From assembly GCF_963678635.1 (NCBI RefSeq), contig NC_087063.1:60830759-60894758 (forward strand): DNA of 64,000 nucleotides, written 5' to 3'. The position numbers and the translations under genes are program-made. The stretch comes from Symsagittifera roscoffensis. Lineage: Eukaryota; Xenacoelomorpha; Acoela; Convolutidae. Each line of letters starts with the position of its first letter. Position 1 is the stretch's first letter. The notes under the pieces are model-generated. The model worked only from the letters and a program-made list of their open reading frames with translations, was not told the DNA's origin and ran no database searches. Positions 23,437-35,409 of the stretch are shown here, piece by piece.

Positions 23437-24100
23437 AGTAGATCATCAATTTAAAAAATCCGGCCACCGAAACCTCAAATCTAAAGTCTCGAACTGCCAA
23501 ATTGTATATTTTTTGTCCTTATTTCGAGTAATTAGGGTTATGAAATAAGTTTTGATGCTATTGTCATCCAATTGGCGATAAATAAAATTTTGGATCTTAC
23601 TACGCATTTTTTTCGAAGCCACGAAGAAGACCTCAAACGAAGGAGTGTAAAGGGACGTTTGGATATTCGAATGGTGGAACAAAATCAGTTGACGGTATAA
23701 ACTTGGCATAGATGTTTCTCAGATGGTATAGCAGAGTTCAAAACTTTTCCCGTTTATGCATATATTAACAATGAGGAAACTATTTATTGTGATTTACCTT
23801 TTGAAATCAGCAGTGAAATGCTTTTGCGGTTTCAACCGTTTTTTGATCTAATTTATCACATTTTGATTAAATTGACTATGTTGCGTCATTGGCAGTTTAA
23901 CAATGAAGCAGGCGAACTAACGAACATCTCAATCTCAAAGGTTCGTAAAAGGAGGTTTGGAGCTAGCCGAGCTTGATGAATTTCTTAATATTCTGATCAA
24001 CCTCGAGTATTTTGAGAAAATTTGATCACTGAGTATGTTAAATTTTGGTACTGAATCTTGTATAGAAACTTTTTCAAGGCATACTTGAATCCCATGCAGA
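23437..24100. other. AT-rich spacer
   Basis: Only short spurious ORFs; no protein motif or repeat recognised. Confidence 0.6.
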
Positions 24101-24108
24101 AGTGTCCG

Positions 24109-24540
24109 CAGGGGCGGATTTAGGGGGGGGGGGGACGCTTCCTTCCCCCTCAGGGATTCGACCCCCAGCCGACCCAAAGGGTCCCCCCTTTGATACTTTT
24201 TCAGAAATCCATTTTCGGCCGACCGACCTTAAAATTTTTCTAAAGACGCCTTCGGCGCCAATAGATAGTAACTTTGAGGGGGAGCGCGCGCCAAAAAAAA
24301 CGCCATTTTTTTGTCAACATTTTTCAAATTTGCCCAAAAACGACTTTTTTGACTGTTTTTTCAAAAATTTGCCTGCGGAGCAGAAACTTTAGCCAAAATA
24401 GGGGCAAAACACTGCTTTGGGAGAGCTCGAAAAATCTATTTGGTCGACCTAAAAAGAAAAAGGTCGTCTAAATTTTGAAAATTTTTTAAATGAAAATCCG
24501 CCCCCCCCCCCCCCTCGAGAAAATCCTAGATCCGCCCCTG
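24109..24540 (+). mobile_element. Non-autonomous hAT-like element (432 bp) with TIRs and 8-bp target duplication
   Basis: The left end is CAGGGGCGGATTTAGG and the right end CCTAGATCCGCCCCTG, inverted repeats with one mismatch in 16. Flanks are AGTGTCCG (24101-24108) and AGTGTCTG (24541-24548), an 8-bp duplication with one mismatch. CAGGGGCGG ends and an 8-bp duplication are typical of hAT elements. No transposase is encoded; long G and C homopolymers lie just inside the ends. Confidence 0.87.
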
Positions 24541-25137
24541 AGTGTCTGCACCAGCAAGCATGACCCCTTCTCAAGGATTCGACCCCCTACCTAACCAAAG
24601 CCCCCCCCCCCCATTGTACTATTTTGAGATACCAATTTTTGGCTGATGGACTGTAAAAGTTTTCTAAATATTTACCAATTTTGAGGGGGGGGGGGGAAGA
24701 AGTTTTTGGTCAAAAGTTTCCAAAAAGTGCCCAAAAACGTTTTTTACTTTTTTTTGAAAATTTGGCTGCGGCGTAAAACTGTTGGCCAAACTAAGGTCTA
24801 TATAGTGAATTGGGAAAGCTCAGAAAATCACTTTGGTCGACCTGAAAAAAGGTTAAAAAATTATCGATATTTTTTTGAAAATATGCCCCCCTTCGAGAAC
24901 ACCCTAGATTTGTCCTTGTATGTACGTGCTTTTTTGCATTTCAGAGCTGTTTTGCCTTTTTAAATTTTTTGAAGAAAGTGAAGAAAATTGAAAAAAAAGG
25001 TAAAAAAAAAATTCAATTTTTTTTTGAAAATCCGCCCCCTTCGAGAAAATCCCAGATCCGTCCCGGTGAGTACGTGCTTTTTTGCATTTCAGAACTGTTT
25101 TGCCTTTTTAATTTTTTGAAGAAAGTGAAGAATATAA
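24541..25137 (+). repeat. Two further degenerate hAT-like pieces with an adjacent direct repeat
   Basis: 24555-24917 repeats the internal order of the 24109 element (GATTCGACCCCCTA, TTTTTGGCTGATGG, GGGAAAGCTC, TTTGGTCGACCTG, CCTTCGAGAA) without good ends. 24995-25066 is a third right-hand end (GAAAATCCGCCCCCTTCGAG). It sits between two direct copies of a 65-70 bp host sequence (24918-24986 and 25069-25137, starting GTACGTGCTTTTTTGCATTT). Confidence 0.7.
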
Positions 25138-27413
25138 ATGCGCAGAGTGTTTTTTCAGAAATAATCTTCTGATCGAAACAATGTTTAACATTAATTTTGA
25201 GCTTGAAGTGAAATTTAATTGTCAGCTAATATGCTAACTGTAAGACAATTTCCTAGAAATGTGGATGTTGGTAAATTTCATAATCAGAGAAATTGCTGGC
25301 TGGAAAATAGTATAAAGATATTCATACACGTACTGACAAAAATGGATTGCAATCTATTTTATACCGATAATGTAGCCTAGAGATAAAAAACGATTTAAAC
25401 CAAGTTAGAATCGATTTGATTTGATACAAAAATGTATCTGAAAAAAATTTAATCCATTCTAAATCACTTAAACTTTTAATTTTGTCAAACTTATTGGTCT
25501 TATTTTCCTACATTTTTAAGGTCGAAAAAAAACGATTTAAATCGAATTTTAACATTTTTTTGTACACTCATTTTATTCAAATTATGTTCAAGTTTTCTAA
25601 ACAAAAGAAAAATAGCGGAAATCAAAGGTGCATTGAAAATGATTTTGCCATGAAATTAATTTTGTACTATTTGAATTTTTCAATAATCTATACTGTTTGC
25701 TGAAAGAACTTGAGCCTAGAACGTTGATAGTGAAAGTGTCCCTTGAAAAAAAATTGCATTGTTTCACTTCTCATAGCCGCGAGAACCCTTAATTATTCTC
25801 AGTTTGAAAGGGAATCCCTTAAACGCAATAGTCTGCAGTAAAAAACTCTCCTAGAGAATTTATTTCTCTCTGCAGTTCTGATGAAGGCTTTCTCGAGCAC
25901 ACAAATTTGCTCAAAATTTGAAACAAAATAAATAGTTAAATTAAAAACAGTTTTGTTGGGACTTTTTAATGATTCTCGTTATCTTGCGAAAAATCATTTA
26001 AATCTATTTAATCCACGTAATTAAGTGGGCTATCGTAAATACATTTCCATACAGTATTGTATCTCTTCAAAAATTGATTTCAATGGATATCAATCTCAAG
26101 TTGATCACTGCGGGTAAAAATTGAGTGGCCTCAAAAGAACTGATTAAGGAATCTAATAATTTTTGAAGGTAACTTTGAATTTTTGTGAGCGTCAGCTGTA
26201 ATTGATTTTTCAAAACTATCCTAGCTGGCGTATTTTATCCTGGTTACTTGGTATAAATTTACGAAAACTTCATTTTGAGGATAAACTGTGTATTTTGTGA
26301 TTAGGAAGCAACAAGGAAGCTCTCTTTATTCTTCTTTTGTTTATTCGTTTCCTTTGATCGTTCCGACAAAACTTTAATATGTTTGAAGACTTGTCATCTT
26401 TGAATCCAGAGACCCATCTCCTCACATAAATTTTGCGCCTATCCAGTGCACAGTTTGGGCTCGTAATATTTGACAGAAAACTTAATATTTTCTTGTAGTT
26501 TCGAGGGAAACAATGATATAATTTTTAACAATGGTCTTTTTTTGAACTTTAAATTATGCAAGTAGAATGCCTGTAAAAAGAGAATATGTTGCCTATGAAG
26601 TATGTACTATTGTAATTAATTTATTTGTAAACTCAAGCATTTATTTGTAAACTCAAGCATTTATTTGCTTCCTGGTTATTTGATTTATTCAATTAACTTC
26701 CTTTTTTTAAGAAAAAAATTATTTTCTACAATCAGTTTAACCCTCAAGCGGCTAGCTTACTTCAACAAACATGCGTGAATTCAAAGACAAGAAACTGTTC
26801 CAGGCCCTGAAAAAGTCTAGTTTTTATCAATGAAGCAATTGACCTGTAATTTATTTTTCGACCCTTTTATAAATGGTATCATAAAAACAATAGTTTGCCA
26901 ATTTGAATTTTTAACTCAAACAAGAATGTTAATGTCGAATCTAAATTGAATAAATTTCAATGACAAAGCGCTCACTACACTTAAAATTTAAAAAATGTTC
27001 GTTTGCTTCATGGCTCAGCATTAATTTACGTCCCCAAAAGAGACAAAACGAGCGCGAGCCTACCAATATTAGCTGCGAGGTCTTTTGGAGTCAACCACCT
27101 TCGTCGCCACTCTTATCTGATTGTTACTTGAAGCAACCGCTTGGTTTTCTTATTGAGGTTAGGGACATAATATTTAGGCAACCTTGACCAGATGCTAGTT
27201 GCATACGATTGAGCCCTGATGCAGCGTTTTCGTTGATCAAATTTTTTTTTCAATTACGAGAGAATAGGAGAAATTGAAACTTAACGCTATGATGGCCCAG
27301 TAAAAACTTATTAAGAGTGAATTCATTTAATTTATCCAGTTCACATAATTGATTTCAAAGGCTCGGGGTTAGAACAATGTTCCGCTAGACAATAGTGGTA
27401 TCTTATAGCAAAC
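25138..27413. other. AT-rich intergenic sequence, nothing recognised
   Basis: No ORF with recognisable protein content. The only visible structure is a short tandem duplication (ATTTATTTGTAAACTCAAGC, near 26619-26662). Confidence 0.6.
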
Positions 27414-27924
27414 CTAGAACAGCATAAAATATCTTTGCAGGACTATCTCACAAGACTGTTTCAGATACCACCTTGACATGTTGCGACAGGTTGACAAAAG
27501 GTACCTTTGTTTCATTTTTCGGTGAAAAAATTGGAGCTCGATTGGTCCAGTTAGCGATACATGACAGATTTTGTTCACCTCTATTTTTTTGTTCCAGTAT
27601 GTGACCACGTTCAGATTATGTCCTTAGGCGTAAGACGAAACGCTCAGAAGTCTTAACATACTAAATACAACCCCTTGAACTTACAGTTTGATTATGGACA
27701 GCACGTGTCATAATGCAGACTAAAAAAAAACCCAGTTTCCCTTATTTCATTGAACAGTATAACAAACTCGGATCCACAGTTTGAAAGCCACAGTTGTTGA
27801 AGGGCGGCTGTCGATAACCTATTCTTTCCACGGGATAGTCTTCCATCATCGTAGCTGTTGTCACAACTTTCTGTTTTTTACTTGCTACGCATATGAATTC
27901 GTGAAAACGTAACAGTGGTTTCAT
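27414..27924 (-). pseudogene. BEL/Pao integrase remnant
   Basis: The minus strand encodes C-ASKKQKVVTTATMMEDYPVERIGYRQPPF, the segment joining the integrase zinc-binding region to the catalytic core in BEL/Pao elements. The BEL/Pao remnant at 58524-58641 has the same segment (ANLPVERLGYKQPPF). A weaker continuation (RYLLSTC) is read at about 27530-27490. The rest is lost. Confidence 0.65.
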
Positions 27925-28842
27925 ATCACTGGACTACATATTATTGCTGAATGAAGGAACGAAGGTAATCAACAAACTGCTGATAATGTGTGGGTTGCAT
28001 CATTCAAACTAAGAGTTTTACTAGTTGACGACTCCCCCCGTAAGAATTGTATCCTATAACTCCGAAAGTTGATGAGTTAATTATGGTTTTAAAAGTCCAG
28101 ACGAGCTATGGAAGGGCGATAAGACGGTTATAGCTGTCGGTTTTGAAGCAAGTTTTTCTTTGCGCAAAAACTTGAACTTTGCGCTGAGCGACTCAGGTCA
28201 AGTGAGTAAAAAGAGTCTGTGTTCGACAATTTTTAAGCTACAACAAATCGGTGATTTTCCTTTTGGTATAAACATAATGAGCTTATTTTGCCGACAGTCT
28301 TAGTTTAATTTTATGAAACGCATTACCTTGTCAAATAACGGAAATTCTTTGAACTTTAAAGGGTTTCGACAATTTTGGTTTGAAAGGAATGATATTCGAG
28401 TCTAACCGAGTCTTTAAGAGCAATTGCATTGACAAGAAAAACTGTTGGCTTTAACGGCCGAAAAAGAGTATGTAGAAAGTGAGGTTTGTTGACATTGGTG
28501 GGATTTCAATTGCGGATTTCGACGCACCAATGATAAAATGATTTGACAGCCAAAGTTTTGTCTAACTATGTTTGCATAAAAAATTGGGGTTATTTCATTA
28601 AAATTCAACCGTTGAATCGACGTTGTAATATCAGTCTGAGTTATTCTGATGTCCTCGGTAAAGCGAACAGCTAGCAAAAGTGCCGATGTTTCCATAAATT
28701 GAATTTGATTGCCTTCAAAACTGTCATGGTCTTGTATGGAATGTGGCTCGGTCATCAGCGATTTTTTCAAAGGCAACTTTTGTGATATTCTCAAAAGCAT
28801 CAACAAGTAACTGACAAACAAATACAGCTAGAGAAGGATTCA
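27925..28842. other. Spacer with one unrecognised 135-codon minus-strand ORF
   Basis: The ORF 28821-28414 has no domain I recognise. It ends close to the LINE fragment and may be transposon debris. Confidence 0.4.
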
Positions 28843-29298
28843 GTGTTCGAGAAAGATGAAAATCAACGTGGTGCAGAGAAGCAGCCATTTTCCCATGAAA
28901 CTATCAGGCGGAAGTATGCTACAAATCTACGCAGGAATTCCAGATCTGCGTCCACGTCAGACGAGAGCGAAAAAAGACAAAAAAATTTGCCACACAACTG
29001 GCGAATCAAAACAGCTAAGAAAGTTAAACAAGTAAAAAAAAGCCCAGCAGTGGTTTCTCGGCAACTGAGAAGCTATCGTCTAACAACAATGTATATCAAA
29101 AATTGTAATACTGAAGTTACTTGTCAACCAGTGATTGAACATTGCAAACATAAGGGAGTGAATCCTAAAGCAGTTCGAATGGTATCGAAGGAAATTTCAA
29201 AAGCTAACGCTTTTTACTGTGTTTTTCCAAAGGACTCTAAAAAACGATTGAAACCTGTAATTTCTGGTCCCCAAAAAGTTGTGTACCAACAGTTATGA
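28843..29298 (+). pseudogene. LINE ORF1 fragment
   Basis: A 151-codon reading frame with a basic, Ser/Arg-rich first half. A segment follows (YIKNCNTEVTCQPVIEHCKH, KGVNPKAVRMVSKE, ANAFYCVF) that resembles the C-terminal region of ORF1-type proteins of non-LTR retrotransposons: short strand, helix, KGV, strand with Phe. No ATG begins the frame. The endonuclease fragment follows 200 bp downstream in the expected order, which supports the call. Confidence 0.5.
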
Positions 29299-29497
29299 CT
29301 CACGGAAGATACAAAAGCGTTGTTGAGAACTTTAAGAAAAGTTGACTGAAAAGCTGTAAAATGCGTTAAGTCAATTTTTGTCTCCGAAAACAGTTTTCGC
29401 AAGTACTGAGTCTCATTAATTAATTTGATCTTAATTTTTTTGTCCCGAGACATGGGTAAAAGATGAAGAGGTTGATGAATCATGTGAATAGTAACGA

Positions 29498-29964
29498 TAA
29501 AAAAGGAGGTGAGTTACTCGTAATTCAGGCCACGAAATATCAAGTAACCAATATCGAGGGTTTCGGAAATGACAGTATAAAATTTTCTATTAAAAATTAG
29601 GGCAGGCAGAGATCTGATTATCATTTGTCTCCTTTGTCAACCAGTGTGGGCGTCTTTCATGGCTTTCTTCTTGAGTTTTTTTTTTAATTCTAGGAATGTA
29701 TTTTCGCTTTCGTTTCGAACAAACTATGATTCTTGGTGATTTTAACGTTAACTTCGACAATCCACATGCCTAAAAAAGGCGAGCTTCTTTGATGCCATGC
29801 TTGAGCAGAAGTGAAAAGATGGTTTCTTTTTGCACTCATCGCTATGAACATACAAGTGATCAAATTCTGCGTTCGCCAGGTGTGAGCATAATCGATACTT
29901 TCGCTGGAGATTGTAATCTAAGTAATCACTGGCCTGTGTTCTGTTCTACGAATATTCAAAAGAT
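29498..29964 (+). pseudogene. LINE apurinic-like endonuclease fragment
   Basis: The reading shifts between frames. It contains KKGGELLVIQATKYQVTNI, then DLIIICLLCQP (the strand before the catalytic region), then MILGDFNVNF at 29726-29755 with the family's conserved GDFN. Finally SNHWPVF lies at 29921-29941, where endonucleases have SDHxPV, so the catalytic Asp has become Asn. There is an in-frame TAA at 29771. RT is absent. Confidence 0.68.
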
Positions 29965-29984
29965 GATTTTCCGATTTTCATCCA

Positions 29985-30126
29985 TATTTATCAGGACAAC
30001 AATAGCTTTCGAAAGATTTTTAAAAATTTCGTCAATAATGGCTACCTAAAAAGTCGAAATTTGTCTGAAGAAAAAAAACCCACCCCAAGCACAAATATTC
30101 CGTTACTTTCCTTATAAAAGTCGGAA
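29985..30126 (-). repeat. Repeat family X, inverted copy
   Basis: The reverse complement of the first ~140 bp of the units at 33479 and 34011, including CCCACCCC-GAGCACAAATATTCC (G to A here) and the TTCAGACAAATTTCGAC segment. It abuts the LINE fragment. Confidence 0.75.
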
Positions 30127-30317
30127 AAACTAGTGAAAATACTGAGACAACTGTTTGTATTCAAACTGTTTAGTTTACATTGTGCCCAGGTTCGAGCCTT
30201 CAGTCCATTGCGCAACAGCCATGTTCATTTTTCTAGACTAACTAACCATTGAAATTAAGCTTTTGAGTTAAATATATCCCCGCGATTTCAAGAGGTGCTT
30301 GATTTAATCACACCTGC

Positions 30318-31140
30318 ACTCAGAAAAAATAATCGATTATATTACAATTATAAGTGTACTTTATATAAGTTACAAATAATTATTAGTGCCAAATTTAGAT
30401 GTTTTAACAATTTATAACCCACTATAACGATAGCATTTTTAATTATAGAAAAATTATAATCAGCTATAATTGATTTTTATTTGTTCCGAAAATCTCTTAT
30501 AAACTCGTATAATCTTTTAGAGTCTTTTATGAAAAATTAGATTTTTTTTTCTGTCAGAAATCTCTAAAAGATGTCTTGTCTTCATATGAACACAAAGTTT
30601 TGCCACGAAAAAAAAGTTTCGTAGAGATCCCTTCATAATAGTTGAAAGAATCCCGCGGTAGGTGAAATATAAGTCTCCTAAGTAAATCGTGAAACTAAAG
30701 CAGTGTGTTGATGTTTTGGTGGTCAAAAAAACTTAAAATGTGCATCATGAAACAACTATAATCAAGAAATGAATTAAAAAAATTGTTGTAGATTTGATTT
30801 GATTTGAAAACTGTTAGAAAAATTTTCCCATTTTTCACATAAGCCAAAGTCTACGAAAAGCATAAAAATTAAGCAATTCATGTACAAGAACAAAAACAAA
30901 ATGGGCAAACAAAAGGGATTATAAACGATTATAATCGATGTTAACTGATCTTTTCTACAAAACAAATGAATTAGAATTTCGGATAAAACTAATCAATTAT
31001 AATCAATTATAATGTGTTATAGTTGATTATATTTGATTTCAAAAAGAGACATTATAAACGATTATTAAATGATTCAAAATCATTTTTTTTTTTCAATTTT
31101 TGTATGATTTTTACTAAAATCGTATGATTATCGATTATTC
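30318..31140. repeat. AT-rich region with repeated TATAATCGATTATA-type palindromes
   Basis: Many partially palindromic words (AATCGATTATA, TATAATCAGCTATAATTGA, TTATAAACGATTATAATCG, AATCAATTATAATCAATTA) are spread over about 800 bp, denser at the two ends. The first (CAGAAAAAATAATCGATTAT) and last (TATGATTATCGATTATTCA) are partly inverted. A decayed MITE is possible but not demonstrated. Confidence 0.4.
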
Positions 31141-31730
31141 ACGCTTGAAACTGGATGCGTGTGGAAATCTTCCAATTTTTTTTCTTGTCTGGGATTTTTA
31201 TGGGTTTATTCACTCCTTATTCTGTGCAAACTTGATTAAGATCGACCGTCACAATGAACTGTTCGTCTCAAAAACATTACTGGCTCTTCTGGCTAGCTTA
31301 TGTTGATTTAAAAAAATTTTAGTGCTACTTAAGGGTGAAAATCAGACCCAACTTTAGTTGAATTTTTTGATCGAATAACACAAATAATGAGGGTTTATTT
31401 TGGCAAGAAGACAAAAAACAAATATTGTTGTCTGTCCAATTTTAGTAGCTACAGGGATTGAGTTATCATTTTAGCGCTCATAAAGGACCTATTGCGAACT
31501 GGGTCCCTCTGAGAAGAGGCAAAGGACATCTTTTTTCGAACTGCATGTACCCAAGAAGGAACAACTTATTCCGAACCGCTTCGACCTAAGAAGGGACAAT
31601 TAACTTTGAGCTACGTCTACTCGAGCACAAAAGAAATTTCCGAACCGCCTCTGCTGCACCACAAAAGACAATATTCGAAAGTCTCCATACCGGTTGTATT
31701 CTGCAGCACAGTAGGTTCTTGCCAATAAGT
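31141..31730. other. AT-rich spacer
   Basis: Imperfect short repeats of the type CCGAACCGC/T...AAAAG with 35-45 bp spacing near 31540-31680. Nothing else recognised. Confidence 0.45.
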
Positions 31731-33330
31731 GATTACAAATGTCATTTTTGTCAGTCAAAAGTCAGTCTCCAGAAAATTTTTTAAAAATAAATTTAAATAT
31801 ATCCCCAAATTTGGGTTATCAAGTTATTTTTTTTGTGTACATAATGTTAATTGTGATTGACTATGATAGAATTTTTTTTAGAGATAACTCAATTAACTAA
31901 CTATACAGAGAGTGTTTAAACCTTTCTCGTTTGCCTTTCAGTAAAAATCAGTATTATTATATTTGTTTTTTTTAAACCTATTGCTTTGTCTTTTGTTGCG
32001 TTTCATGGCAAAAAATTATTTTGTTTTCTAAACTAAACCTAACCCACATATTCAGCACATCAGCTTCCAAGTTTAACGCCTTCATTTCCGCCCAAAATTG
32101 ACCCTATCAATCGACCTTCCGCTCGCCAACTTTTACCATGTGCCACCTTCCCCTCTCATTTTCTAGTTTTTTTTTCTAGTTTGCCCGTCTTACTATGAAC
32201 GTAGAGTATGCTCAAGTTTTAGTGTTTTAGATCCTTTAATCACACCACGCAAAAAAAACGACCCAAATCTCAAAACCTTTTTCGTTTTCTTTCAATTGTC
32301 TATGGTCGAAACATTCTGTGTTACTTGCACCGCAACCGGCTATTCTTGTTTATCTTATGTGTTGGTAGCAAATAAGGATGAAGTTTGATATCAATAGAGG
32401 TACCGAGAACAATTTTAGACCTCAAATCTCAAGTTTCTGCGATCTTTCTGAATGTGGCTTAACAACAAAAGCACCATTCTGATGATCTGTTGTTGAGATG
32501 CAAAAAATCCCTTGAAAGAGTTCAATACTCATCATCCTGAAATCCATTCTGACGTTTTGAGGGAACAAATGCACCCTGAGACATTCTGTTATTCTATAAC
32601 AGACTGTTATTCTGTAAATCAGAGGAAAAGTTTTGCTCATTTTTGTTCCGTCTATCTTTCTAGAGGCCGAAACGAATGATAAATTCGGTTTCGGTTTTTA
32701 CAGAGCACCATTTTTTACAGAGCAAATGTTATTGTGAAACGTGGTATTAAATTGAAGCCTTTCTATTTTAAACAAAACTTTTTAAAAAAATTTACTTCAT
32801 ATGCAACAAAAAAAAACGGTTCGAAGTTAATTTTTCCGTTTAGACTAGCCGCACTGAAGTTTTATGACTATAGTAATTGATTACATATGTTATTTTTGAC
32901 CAGTCTCAATAAAACTATATAAAATTTCAAAAATATCACACGAAAATAAACTATTGAACTAAATTTTTTCACGTATGTACATATAGTTCATTGTGATCGA
33001 CTATAAAAAGGTCTTTTTTCTGGAGATGGCTCACTTAACACAGGGTCTTTAAACTTTTCGCATTTGACGCTAGTTTTGTTCCATAAAATTACATTTATTT
33101 GTTTACACTTTATTTTGTCTTTTTTCGGCAATTTTCGGCAACTTATCGTTTTGTTTTTTAACCACAATCCACACCTTCATTAAATCATTTTCCATGTTTA
33201 TTATCTTCCCTTCCGCCCAAATGGACCCCATCAATCGACCTTCCGCTCAACAATTTTTACCATGTGCCACCCTTTTTTCTCGTTGCGTTTATCCCCACGT
33301 TTTCAAGCTTCCAACCTACCTCCCCAGGAA
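31731..33330 (+). repeat. Repeat family Y, two successive partial copies
   Basis: 31731-32165 and 32880-33330 are alignable: ACAAATGTCATTTTTG / ACATATGTTATTTTTG at their starts, CGCCCAAAA/TTGGACC and CGACCTTCCGCTC at their ends. 32177-32500 aligns with 35421-35720, and 32580-33330 aligns with 60030-60790. No coding capacity. Nature unknown: a long non-autonomous element or dispersed segmental repeat. Confidence 0.7.
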
Positions 33331-33478
33331 GAAGGAAAGCAAAGAGTTTTTGATTGCAGTTTTGATCAGATGCGATTGTGAGAAAAAAGTTGATCATGAG
33401 TGTGAACGAGCCTTTTTTGTACACTATTTATCTTTTATTTTTACTTTTTGTTCCGACTTTCGATGCGAAAGTATTGCT

Positions 33479-34010
33479 CCGACTTTCGATACGAAAGTAA
33501 CGGAATATTTGTGCTCGGGGTGGGTTTTTTTTCTTCAGACAAATTTCGACTTTTTAACTAGCCATTTTTGACGGAATTTTTTCATATCATTCGAAAGGTA
33601 TTGTTGTTCTGAGCTCAACTTTGAAAAGATATTTTACCTGTGATCATTTTTCGTAAAGTTACGGGGGTTTAAAGATTGCCATTTTGGCCAATTAGGGACA
33701 ATTAAAGTGCGATATATTTCGCGCTATCAACGCGTAAGCGGAGAGTTAATCCGTCTTAGAAATCGTTCCAAATTGGTTAAAAGAAGCTTATTTGCGATAA
33801 TTGGTTTGTTACAAGGAGTAAAATTTATCCTTTTGTACTTTAAATGGCGTGTGGGGGATGATTTTCATTAAAAATTTCAAATTTTAGAAGAAAAAAATTG
33901 TTCATTTTGTTTTATTTCGTTGAATTTTTAAATATTATTACTGCTCCATAAACCTTAAAAGGCAGTCGGAACGTTCAGGGCTTCGCCCTGATACGCGCAG
34001 TCTTGTTGTT
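33479..34010 (+). repeat. Repeat family X, tandem unit 1 (532 bp)
   Basis: It starts CCGACTTTCGATACGAAAGT, a hairpin with a 7-bp stem (ACTTTCG/CGAAAGT), and ends after CAGGGC-TTC-GCCCTG (33976-33990), another perfect hairpin, and GCAGTCTTGTTGTT. Inside are GCGCTAT/ACGCG-type short inverted motifs. A partial extra copy of the starting palindrome sits just upstream (33450-33470). Confidence 0.82.
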
Positions 34011-34535
34011 CCGACTTTCGATACGAAAGTAACGGAATATTTGTGCTCGGGGTGGGTTTTTCTTTCTTGAGACAAACTTCGACTTTTTAACTAGCCATTT
34101 TTGACGGAATTTTTTTATATCATTCGAAAAGTATTGTTGTCCTGAGCTCAAATTTGAAAAAATATTTCACCTGTGATCATTTTTCGTAAAGTTACGGGGG
34201 TTTAAAGATTGCCATTTTGGCCAATTTGGGACCATTAACGCGCGATAAATTTCGCGCTATTAACGCGTAAGCGGAGATTTAATCCGTCTTAGAAATCGTT
34301 CCAAATTGGTTCAAGAAATCTTTAATGCCATAATTGATTTGTTAATAGGCGCAAAATCTATCACTTTGCACTTAATATGACGTGTGGGGGATGTTTTTAC
34401 ATAAAATCTTAAATTTTTTCAAAAATTTTTTATTATTTTTTCTATTACATTGAAATTTTTCATTTTCTATGCTCCATAGACCTTAAAAGGCATTCGGAAC
34501 ATTCAAGGCTTCGCCCTGATACGAGCAGTCTTGTT
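34011..34535 (+). repeat. Repeat family X, tandem unit 2 (525 bp)
   Basis: Head-to-tail with unit 1, with the same start palindrome and the same end (GGCTTCGCCCTGATACG, GCAGTCTTGTT), about 85% alike by eye. There is no coding frame. Confidence 0.82.
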
Positions 34536-35409
34536 ACTTTTTATGATTACTTTCCTTCAATAAATCAATTGAATGAAAATAATCAAACAAACGAAGTTGC
34601 TATTTTATACACTCGTCATTTCAGACAAAACACCATTGCATTTTCATATATTATGGAAAAATAAAGCAAAACGTGAAGGAAAGTAAGGAAGTTCAGATGC
34701 TTTGGACTCAAAACAACCAGACTGAGAAAACTAACATCTGAACAGGATAAACCGATGCAAACACCAAAAAAAATGAATTTTGGTTAAGCTTTTTGCGTTA
34801 TTGGTTAAAATAAATTTTCAAAAAAGAATACGGTCCGGTTTATGCAAAAGCATTTGATAAACAGTTTTCTTCGACTAAATTGTTTTTGCACTACACAAAA
34901 AAATAGATCTAAGGCATTACAACTAGATTTAACATTAAACTGTCAACTTTTATTTATTTTTGTAGTAGAAACCGGTCTCGGCAACATTTCCACCGCTTTT
35001 TGCTGACCATTGAAAATGGGGAAGAAATTTGTATTCGTTTTAATCTTCAAGTTTTGGTTTACCCACAAAATTAGCCGCCATAAATAATTATCGGACTGGG
35101 TCAAATAATATTTTTTATTAAAACCTTAAGCTTCTAATTCTAACAACACTGAAAAGTTTCTGAAAACTTTGCCTTGCATTGACAAAAACCGGTTTGAAAT
35201 TTTTATTTTTAGTCCAATTTCGAGCGAGTGAGCAGGTTTTCATTAGTTTTCTTATGCTCAGTTCAAGATTTGAACTTTTCAACTTTTCAGCGCCATTTTG
35301 CTAATAAAAACTTTCTAAAAACCGAAAAACTTTTTTTAAAAAAATTATTTGAATGTTTATAAAACATTTTTTAAAGATTTTTTTCTCGATTTTCTGGTAA
35401 ATTTTCATC
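34536..35409. other. AT-rich spacer, nothing recognised
   Basis: No protein motif, no tandem repeat and no match to other parts of the window noticed. Confidence 0.55.

Noticed and set aside
24960-25030. Lys-rich ORFs around poly-A/T tracts (24706-25172)
   Set aside because: A/T homopolymer translations inside degenerate hAT-like repeats.
28414-28821. 135-codon minus-strand ORF as a gene
   Set aside because: No recognisable domain, no splice signals checked out, and it sits between retroelement remnants. Left as unrecognised.
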